From NCBI GenBank assembly GCA_025353435.1, contig JANXQR010000787.1:1-11454 (forward strand): a stretch of DNA of 11,454 bases, given 5' to 3'. The notes under the pieces were generated by a model. It was not told the origin of the DNA, made no database searches, and saw nothing but the letters and a program-made list of their open reading frames with translations. Origin of the DNA: Acidobacteriota bacterium. GTDB lineage: Bacteria; Acidobacteriota; Terriglobia; Terriglobales; Acidobacteriaceae. How positions within the stretch are numbered: the first letter of the stretch is position 1; every line of letters begins with the position of its first letter. Shown piece by piece: positions 7,282 to 11,454 of this stretch. The position numbers were made by a program, and so were the translations under genes.

Positions 7282-8757
7282 TCAGGCCGGCAAATCTGGA
7301 ATGATGATGCGCCCTGGCGGCACGGCCGATCGGCCAAAGCTTGCATTCTCAAGCGGATTTGCGGTTCTTGCGGCGCCGACCGCCCAACCGGCCAACAGCA
7401 GACTGGGAGCCTGCATCGGGGGAGCATCGCCAAGCTCGTTCAACGTGGTCGCAAACACTTTCTGATCAATCTGTCCGGCGCGAGATACCAGAACGCACGG
7501 CAGCTCAGCGGGCAACCCTTCTGATCGCCACTGCGCAGCGAGCAGGCTCAGATCGCGGCCCGGCATGTAGACCACGCGCGTCGCGTCTTCCGCCGCCGGC
7601 AGCGCTGCATCGTTGTGCGATTGTGCATGATGGCCTGTCGAAAATATCACATTCGACGCGGAATGGCGGTCTGTGAGCGAGGCTTGAATGGCCGCCGCGG
7701 CCGCAAATGCCGACGTAATGCCTGGGACCACTTCAAACGCTACACCGGTCTCGCGCAGAGCAGTCATCTCTTCAGCCGCTCGTCCGAAGACTAGAGGATC
7801 GCCGCTTTTGAGCCGGACCACAGAGTGCCCTGCCCGCGCGTGCTCCACCATGAGCGCGTTGATCTCATCCTGGGTGATGCTTTTCATTCCGCAACGCTTG
7901 CCCACGTTGACGATTTCCGCTTGCGGAGCGAGCGAGAGAATCGCATGCGCCACCAGGTCGTCGTGCAGAATTAAGTCAGCCGACTGAATAAGACGAAGCG
8001 CCTTCACGGTAAGCAGATCCGGATCGCCGGGCCCCGCACCCACAAGATACACTTCGCCTTTTGAAGCTGCTCCTGGCGCAACTTTTGTGGGATGTTCGAC
8101 CTCAACTTTCTTCGATCCCTGCGGACTGCCCGCCATTAAGCGTGACGGGCAGGCCTCCGACTCGCACACGGAACGCTGCGCAAGTTGGTGGAGCAATGCC
8201 TTGCGCTCGTCGGAGCGCGGATGAATATCGAGTACTTCGCGCCGGAGTTCGCCGAGATTGCGAAGCCACTCTCCAAGGTCCTCGGGCAATTGCGTGTCGA
8301 TTTCACGCCGCAATCGCTGCGCCACGGCCGGACTTTCGCCAGCGGTAGAGATCGCAATCTGCAGGTCCCCGCGGGTCACAACCGAGCCGAAGAAGAAATC
8401 GCAGTTGGGGATGTCATCCACGCTGTTGCAGACAATGCCGCGTTCGACGCAGCCGCGATACACCGCCGCATTCACTTCCGGCACGTTGGTCGCCGCGATC
8501 ACGATGAAGTTGCCTTCGAGGTCCGCGGGATCGAAGGCGCGCTCGATCCACTCAAGCGTGCCATCCGCCGCGAGCGTGCGAATTTCGGGACGGGCTTCAG
8601 GTGCCACCACGCGCAGCCGCACACCTGTTTTGAGGAGGCTGCCCACCTTTTCCAGTGCGACAGTTCCCGCGCCGACCAGCAGTCCCGGCCGTTCTTCGAG
8701 CTTCAAAAAGATTGGCAGCAAACTCATTTCGTCATGCACTCCCAGGGTCGGTTCCAT
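7282..8757 (-). CDS. cysG: Siroheme synthase (fused precorrin-2 dehydrogenase/ferrochelatase and uroporphyrinogen-III methyltransferase)
   Basis: Trifunctional cytoplasmic enzyme making siroheme from uroporphyrinogen III: two SAM-dependent methylations, NAD-dependent oxidation of precorrin-2 and iron insertion. The N-terminal half (CysGB) has the dinucleotide-binding VGAGTVALEKV at 28-38, NSVDD at 111-115 with the conserved Asp, and ISTAGESP at 136-143 with the conserved Ser. A linker of about 30 residues (~200-233) joins the methyltransferase half (CysGA). That half has GEVYLVGAGPGDPDLLTVKA, the HDDLV Asp region, VVRLKSGDPLVFGRAAEE at 313-330, PGITSAFAAAA and VVYMPG. At 491 aa it is slightly longer than E. 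coli CysG (457), owing to the linker and tail. I kept the ATG at 8757; the in-frame ATG at 8727 (MSLLPIFLKL) is a credible alternative. It begins 8 nt after the reductase stop and surely shares its transcript, supplying the reductase's cofactor. Confidence 0.93.
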   Translation of the reverse strand: MEPTLGVHDEMSLLPIFLKLEERPGLLVGAGTVALEKVGSLLKTGVRLRVVAPEARPEIRTLAADGTLEWIERAFDPADLEGNFIVIAATNVPEVNAAVYRGCVERGIVCNSVDDIPNCDFFFGSVVTRGDLQIAISTAGESPAVAQRLRREIDTQLPEDLGEWLRNLGELRREVLDIHPRSDERKALLHQLAQRSVCESEACPSRLMAGSPQGSKKVEVEHPTKVAPGAASKGEVYLVGAGPGDPDLLTVKALRLIQSADLILHDDLVAHAILSLAPQAEIVNVGKRCGMKSITQDEINALMVEHARAGHSVVRLKSGDPLVFGRAAEEMTALRETGVAFEVVPGITSAFAAAAAIQASLTDRHSASNVIFSTGHHAQSHNDAALPAAEDATRVVYMPGRDLSLLAAQWRSEGLPAELPCVLVSRAGQIDQKVFATTLNELGDAPPMQAPSLLLAGWAVGAARTANPLENASFGRSAVPPGRIIIPDLPA

Positions 8758-8765
8758 CGCCCTGC

Positions 8766-10463
8766 TTACTCCGATACGGAATGAGGCACGCGGCCCGTGG
8801 GTAGGTCTCTCTCCACCGGGGTGACGGGCTCACCAGCCAGGTATCCCCGCAGCTCATCGTTGGTGTGCCGCGCAAACCAGGCGCGCAAATTCTCTTGCTG
8901 GGACCGGCTTCCCAGGTACTCGCGCAACAGACGCTCGATCGAGTCAGGGACCTGCGAAGATACGCACCGATAGCCCACAGGTCGGCCGAAGCCCGCATGT
9001 TCGCCCACCGCGCCACCCAGGCAGAAGTAATATGCGTCAGTCAGCTTGCCTTCGAATTTGATCTTCTTGCCTTCCATGCCAATGTCCGCAATCCAGTGCT
9101 GGCCGCAGCTGTTGGGACATCCGGTCACGTGAAGGCGCAACTCCTCGTCGAACTGCGGTAGGCGCTCCTCCATCTCTTCAACAACCCATTGCGCAAAGCC
9201 CTTGGTCTCGGTGATGGCGAGCTTGCAGAACTCGGTGCCCGTGCACGCGATGGCCCCGCGCCAGAAGACTGAGCCTTCGACATGCAGCCCAAGCTTGCCA
9301 AGCTCTTGCGCCAACTCCGCCGTCTTGCTATTCGGAATGTCAATGAAGATCAGGTTCTGCGCTACGGTTGCGCGCAAGCTTCCGCTCCCAAAGCGTTCGG
9401 CCAGGTCCGCTGCGGCTTCCAGCTGTTCGCCTGTGAGGCGCCCGCGCAGCACGGACGCGCCTACGTAGCTCAGGCCCGCTTTCTTTTGCGGATGTATGCC
9501 GGCATGATCGCGCAGCACGCCGGAGGGCACCTTCTCGGGGACCCCTTTTTGCAACGTGAAATCAAGCCGACTCTGCAGCTCATTGAGGAATTTCTCCGCC
9601 GTCCAGCCTTCCTTCATGAAGAGATACTTCATTCGGGCGCGATCGCGGCTCTCGCGCAATCCCTGCTGATCACGGAAGATCTCCGTCACAGCCCGAGCGG
9701 CCGGTACCGCCTGGTGCGGGAGTAGAAATACATCCAGCCGTTCGGCCAGGTGGGGCTCGTTCGAAAGGCCGCCGCCCACACGCAGCGAATAACCGACCTC
9801 GCCATCCCGCTCAACTGCTGTCAGCGCAATGTCGTTGATCTCGGGATAACTGCACCAGTCAGGGCAGCCCGTCGCACAAACCTTGAACTTGCGCGGCAAG
9901 TTGTAGAACTCGGGATTCGCGGTCAGCAGATGGGCAATCTCCTGCGCCACCGGCGAGGCGTCGATCAATTCATCCGCTGCGATTCCGGCGAGCGGACATC
10001 CCGTCACATTGCGAACTACATCACCGCACGCACCCTTGGGCGAGAGACCAATCTTGTCGAGAGCGTCCACCACTTCCGGGAGCGACTCGATAGTGAGCCA
10101 GTGCAGCTGGATATTCTGCCGGGTAGTAATGTCAGCCAGGTTCCGCCCATGCACGCGGGCAATGCGGCCAATCTCTCGCGTCTGACGCGAGGTAAGAATG
10201 CCGTTGGGAATGCCGACCCGCAGCATGAAAAACTCGGTCGCCAGACCCTCGCCACCCTTGCCGCCGGTAACCCCTGCGCCGTCGCCCTGGGTATAGACGC
10301 CCCACCACTTGAAATAGAACCCTGCCCACTCGGGGAGCACGCTGGCGTGGCCCTCCCGGGCAAACTGGCGCACCTCGTCAAAGGCCTCCCACGGGTTCTT
10401 TTCGCGCTTCAGGCGCTCGCTGCGTTGCGCTTTGGTCTCTTTCACCGGAACGGCTTCGCTCAT
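8766..10463 (-). CDS. Siroheme/4Fe-4S assimilatory reductase: ferredoxin-type sulfite (or nitrite) reductase
   Basis: A 565-aa cytoplasmic reductase that carries out six-electron reduction of sulfite to sulfide or nitrite to ammonia, using siroheme coupled to a 4Fe-4S cluster and probably reduced ferredoxin, since no flavin domain is present. Both halves of the pseudo-twofold family fold are present. The cluster ligands are Cys407 and Cys413 (ACTGTEFC), then Cys449 and Cys453 (TGCPNSCG). TRQNIQLHW (114-122) is the siroheme-contacting region of the first half. Residues around 145-160 read ACGDVVRNVTGCPLAG. The Cys in ACGD, with a Tyr in the WWGVYTQ block (Tyr57), resembles mycobacterial SirA sulfite reductase, where a Tyr-Cys link sits near siroheme; plant-type nitrite reductases lack this Cys as far as I recall. 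The cysteine-rich leader upstream and cysG downstream also favour sulfite. GAGGA precedes the ATG. Family certain; substrate inferred. Confidence 0.92.
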   Translation of the reverse strand: MSEAVPVKETKAQRSERLKREKNPWEAFDEVRQFAREGHASVLPEWAGFYFKWWGVYTQGDGAGVTGGKGGEGLATEFFMLRVGIPNGILTSRQTREIGRIARVHGRNLADITTRQNIQLHWLTIESLPEVVDALDKIGLSPKGACGDVVRNVTGCPLAGIAADELIDASPVAQEIAHLLTANPEFYNLPRKFKVCATGCPDWCSYPEINDIALTAVERDGEVGYSLRVGGGLSNEPHLAERLDVFLLPHQAVPAARAVTEIFRDQQGLRESRDRARMKYLFMKEGWTAEKFLNELQSRLDFTLQKGVPEKVPSGVLRDHAGIHPQKKAGLSYVGASVLRGRLTGEQLEAAADLAERFGSGSLRATVAQNLIFIDIPNSKTAELAQELGKLGLHVEGSVFWRGAIACTGTEFCKLAITETKGFAQWVVEEMEERLPQFDEELRLHVTGCPNSCGQHWIADIGMEGKKIKFEGKLTDAYYFCLGGAVGEHAGFGRPVGYRCVSSQVPDSIERLLREYLGSRSQQENLRAWFARHTNDELRGYLAGEPVTPVERDLPTGRVPHSVSE

Positions 10464-10556
10464 AACTTCCTCGACTTTCCCGAATATGCCTGCTTCACTT
10501 CCCTGCTCTCGCGTCGTTGTTTCGCAGTATCGAACCGGATTCGTTCGCAGAAACGG

Positions 10557-10582
10557 AAAACCCGCGATGAGAGCATCGCGGG
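10557..10582 (-). terminator. Intrinsic terminator (attenuator) in the leader of the reductase operon
   Basis: On the minus strand: CCCGCGATG-CTCT-CATCGCGGG followed by TTTTCCGTTT. The stem is 9 bp, perfect and GC-rich, with a tetraloop. It lies 32 nt after the leader ORF stop and about 94 nt before the reductase ATG, inside the operon's leader rather than after a full-size gene. That is where an attenuator is expected. It could alternatively end a short RNA. Confidence 0.85.
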
Positions 10583-10614
10583 CGTTCTGAAACCTGGCAT
10601 GAAATCAGACTCGG

Positions 10615-10677
10615 CTAAACAGGTCTCCTGCGCGCGCGATGGGAATGACAGCGGCAACAACAGGAGCAAGCTTGCAT
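10615..10677 (-). CDS. Cysteine-rich leader peptide (MQACSCCCRCHSHRARRRPV)
   Basis: A 20-codon ORF, ATG at 10677 to TAG at 10615, with Cys at residues 4, 6, 7, 8 and 10 (codons TGC, TGT, TGT, TGC, TGT), followed by a basic tail. Five Cys in seven codons is far beyond chance for a peptide this short, and its place just upstream of a terminator and a sulfite/nitrite reductase operon gives it a role as a cysteine sensor. There is no Shine-Dalgarno. Instead the A of ATG lies seven bases after the -10 element, matching the expected transcription start, so translation would be leaderless. Polycysteine upstream ORFs acting by attenuation have been described in mycobacteria. The CRCH segment is not a heme site, since CxxCH is absent. 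It is probably made only for its translation, not for a peptide function. Confidence 0.7.
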   Translation of the reverse strand: MQACSCCCRCHSHRARRRPV

Positions 10678-10683
10678 GAGCCG

Positions 10684-10712
10684 ATGATAAGCACAAATCG
10701 AGCCCAACGCAA
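10684..10712 (-). promoter_or_regulatory. Predicted sigma-70 promoter of the reductase-cysG operon
   Basis: On the minus strand: TTGCGT (10712-10707), 17 nt, then TATCAT (10689-10684). The -10 matches consensus at five of six bases and the -35 at three of six, with ideal spacing. Counting seven bases from the -10 end places +1 at 10677, the A of the leader ORF start codon. The agreement of promoter, leader ORF and terminator is what makes this modest promoter believable. Confidence 0.5.
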
Positions 10713-10810
10713 ACCGGAGCGGCACAGGCTTTGCCCGCGGGGGAAACCTAATCCGTTCATTCCAATAATAAATCGGAAGCGCGGTTCATTTAGATTCAAG
10801 TGGGACTCGC
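10713..10810 (-). other. Intergenic stretch after the cytochrome gene, no feature recognised
   Basis: This is the upstream part of a 347-nt gap; the rest holds the promoter, leader ORF and attenuator listed separately. On the minus strand an imperfect AT-rich hairpin TTCCGATTTATTATTGGAA is visible, without a T-tract. I see no clear terminator for the cytochrome gene and no RNA gene, so read-through into the leader cannot be ruled out. Confidence 0.5.
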
Positions 10811-11191
10811 CTAGGGCAGGGACCGAAGGTAGTCGATAATCTCCCAGCGTTGCGCCAGGGGCAGGCTGGACCAGGACGGCATGCCGTGGCGCAAATCACC
10901 CTGACGCAGGAACCATTCCAGATCACCGTCTGTTGCGGAACGGACACCTTCAGAGCGCAACGTGGGCTTCTTCTTGCCGTCCCCCTGGGCGTCGGCTCCG
11001 TGACATTGCTGGCAGTGATTTTTGTAGAGGAGAGCGCCGGCCAACGCGGCTCCAGAGTCGCCGGTGAGGGGATTGGGCCTTGCGTGGTCGCGGGCGGGAA
11101 CTGCAGCCCAATGCGAAGCGGCAGCGGCGAGGGCAGTTCCCAACCCAAGGGTTAAATTGACAGCAATGAGCACGCCCTTGAGATGCTTCAT
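10811..11191 (-). CDS. Small secreted mono-heme cytochrome c
   Basis: A 126-aa class I-type c cytochrome for periplasmic electron transfer. Residues 1 to about 25 (MKHLKGVLIAVNLTLGLG.ALAAA) are a signal peptide. The heme site is CQQCH (Cys60, Cys63, His64), preceded by GALLYKNHC. Met104 in RHGMPSW is the likely sixth ligand, and the C-terminal helix WEIIDYLRSLP closes the domain, as in small cytochromes of the CccA/cytochrome c6-like sort. The ATG at 11191 overlaps the stop of the preceding gene (ATGA) and opens a proper signal peptide; the frame is open to the window edge but the residues upstream are not protein-like. There is only a distant AAGGG, so translation is probably coupled to the upstream gene. 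The redox partner cannot be told from the sequence. Confidence 0.88.
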   Translation of the reverse strand: MKHLKGVLIAVNLTLGLGTALAAAASHWAAVPARDHARPNPLTGDSGAALAGALLYKNHCQQCHGADAQGDGKKKPTLRSEGVRSATDGDLEWFLRQGDLRHGMPSWSSLPLAQRWEIIDYLRSLP

Positions 11192-11454
11192 CGGGCGGCA
11201 CCCTTCCGCCGATGAAACAGCTTGTCCATATCTTCGAATTCTCGGGCGAGACCGAAACGATAGAACTGGTCCATGCTCGAACCCGTCACCCCGATTGCGG
11301 GCGAAAAGCTGACACGAAAGTGTGCCGGCAATTCGCACCCAACCACGGGAGCTATGAAATGGGAGGTGTCGCGCAGAGACAATACCCAGGTGTCCCCCAA
11401 GCCGCCATAGGCCTCCATGCCAACGATGAACTTTTCGGCGCAGAAAGTGCACCC
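11188..11454 (-). CDS. C-terminal end of an unidentified protein, possibly an outer-membrane beta-barrel (truncated)
   Basis: The last 88 codons of a gene entering from beyond the window edge; it reads through the local ATG at 11418 and begins in the window with GCTFCAEKFIVGMEAY. It is not recognised by name. Alternating polar and hydrophobic segments (WVLSLRDTSHFIAPVVG, FRVSFSPAIGVTG, FYRFGLAREF) resemble the closing strands of outer-membrane beta-barrels, and the terminal RFGLAREF pattern is like a barrel-end signal, although about 15 charged residues follow it. The TGA overlaps the cytochrome ATG, so the two are translationally coupled and probably act in one process, perhaps an envelope redox or metal-related pathway. 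The beta-barrel reading is inference; the coding status is well supported by the overlap and composition. Confidence 0.6.
   Translation of the reverse strand, partial: GCTFCAEKFIVGMEAYGGLGDTWVLSLRDTSHFIAPVVGCELPAHFRVSFSPAIGVTGSSMDQFYRFGLAREFEDMDKLFHRRKGAAR

Larger units (their letters stand above)
10557..10677 (-). promoter_or_regulatory. Putative cysteine-responsive transcription attenuator leader
   Basis: The leader transcript carries a Cys-rich ORF, an internal fold and a terminator. CATCGCG at 10641-10635 (codons 13-15 of the leader ORF) is perfectly complementary over 7 nt to CGCGATG at 10580-10574, most of the terminator 5' arm. Two small hairpins between them shorten the distance: CAGG-AGA-CCTG at 10630-10620 and TCTGA...TCAGA at 10609-10586. 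Inferred mechanism: when charged tRNA-Cys is scarce, a ribosome stalled on codons 4-8 leaves CATCGCG free to capture the terminator arm, and the reductase and cysG genes are transcribed. When cysteine is plentiful, the ribosome runs on and the local 9-bp terminator forms. All elements are seen in the sequence; the mechanism is inference from amino-acid operon attenuation. Confidence 0.65.

Noticed and set aside
10519..10554. Nested hairpin GTTTC(CGAAC...GTTCG)GAAAC between the attenuator and the reductase ATG
   Set aside because: Short stems with unequal internal loops and no T-tract; it may be chance and is not needed for the attenuation model.
10464..10677. Riboswitch (SAM, cobalamin, glycine or T-box) in the reductase leader
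   Set aside because: No conserved core of these classes is recognised; the Cys-codon ORF with terminator explains the region better. A covariance-model search would settle it.
9750..10679. 309-codon plus-strand open frame opposite the reductase gene
   Set aside because: It is antisense to a gene with full family motifs; long open antisense frames are common in GC-rich genes, and the translation shows no domain.
10460..10696. 78-codon minus-strand frame from a TTG with a leucine-rich start resembling a signal peptide
   Set aside because: It overlaps the Cys leader ORF in another frame, runs through the terminator hairpin and into the reductase start, has no Shine-Dalgarno, and its second half is not protein-like.
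10605..10799. 64-codon minus-strand frame starting with TTG in the cytochrome-reductase gap
   Set aside because: No ribosome-binding site or recognisable domain, and it ends inside the leader ORF region.
1..11454. Mobile element, CRISPR array, phage or tRNA signatures
   Set aside because: No transposase or integrase, no regularly spaced repeats, no tRNA-like cloverleaf and no composition break were seen.

Overview
The window looks like chromosomal DNA of a free-living Gram-negative bacterium, most likely an acidobacterium (Acidobacteriota, Koribacter/Terriglobus-like). The grounds are moderately high GC, a cell-wall lipoprotein with Ig-like modules joined to a GH44 plant-polysaccharide hydrolase, three likely TTG start codons (dapF, the glycosyltransferase, mtnP), and an apparent outer-membrane beta-barrel C-terminus. 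This assignment is inference from protein style; no rRNA or marker gene is present. Every gene I can support is on the minus strand, so transcription runs from high to low coordinates.

Layout in transcription order. (1) 11454-10811: the C-terminal end of a protein that looks like an outer-membrane beta-barrel, coupled by an ATGA overlap to a small secreted mono-heme cytochrome c. (2) 10712-7282: a sulfur (or nitrogen) assimilation unit made of a promoter, a 20-codon cysteine-rich leader ORF, an intrinsic terminator, a siroheme/4Fe-4S sulfite/nitrite reductase and a fused CysG siroheme synthase. (3) 7073-4734: a GH44 glycoside hydrolase lipoprotein, followed by an intrinsic terminator. (4) 4533-1: mtnP (methylthioadenosine phosphorylase), a PfkB-family kinase, a GT-C type membrane glycosyltransferase, an MgtC/SapB membrane protein and the start of dapF. 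The last four are tightly packed or overlapping, consistent with one transcript.

The main discovery is upstream of the reductase. A previously unlisted 63-nt ORF (10677-10615) reads MQACSCCCRCHSHRARRRPV, with five Cys codons in residues 4-10. It starts exactly where a -10 TATCAT / -35 TTGCGT promoter would place +1, so its mRNA would be leaderless. About 32 nt after its stop codon lies a 9-bp perfect hairpin followed by TTTT. The segment CATCGCG, just after the Cys codons, is perfectly complementary to the 5' arm of that terminator and could form an antiterminator. This is the classical architecture of amino-acid attenuation, here apparently sensing cysteine and controlling a siroheme reductase plus siroheme synthase. 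It also argues that the reductase serves sulfite reduction for cysteine synthesis rather than nitrite assimilation.

Other points of note: the DapF fragment has Ser in place of the conserved first catalytic Cys; a 19-bp tandem duplication spans the GH44 stop codon; and a PfkB kinase of unknown substrate is paired with mtnP.
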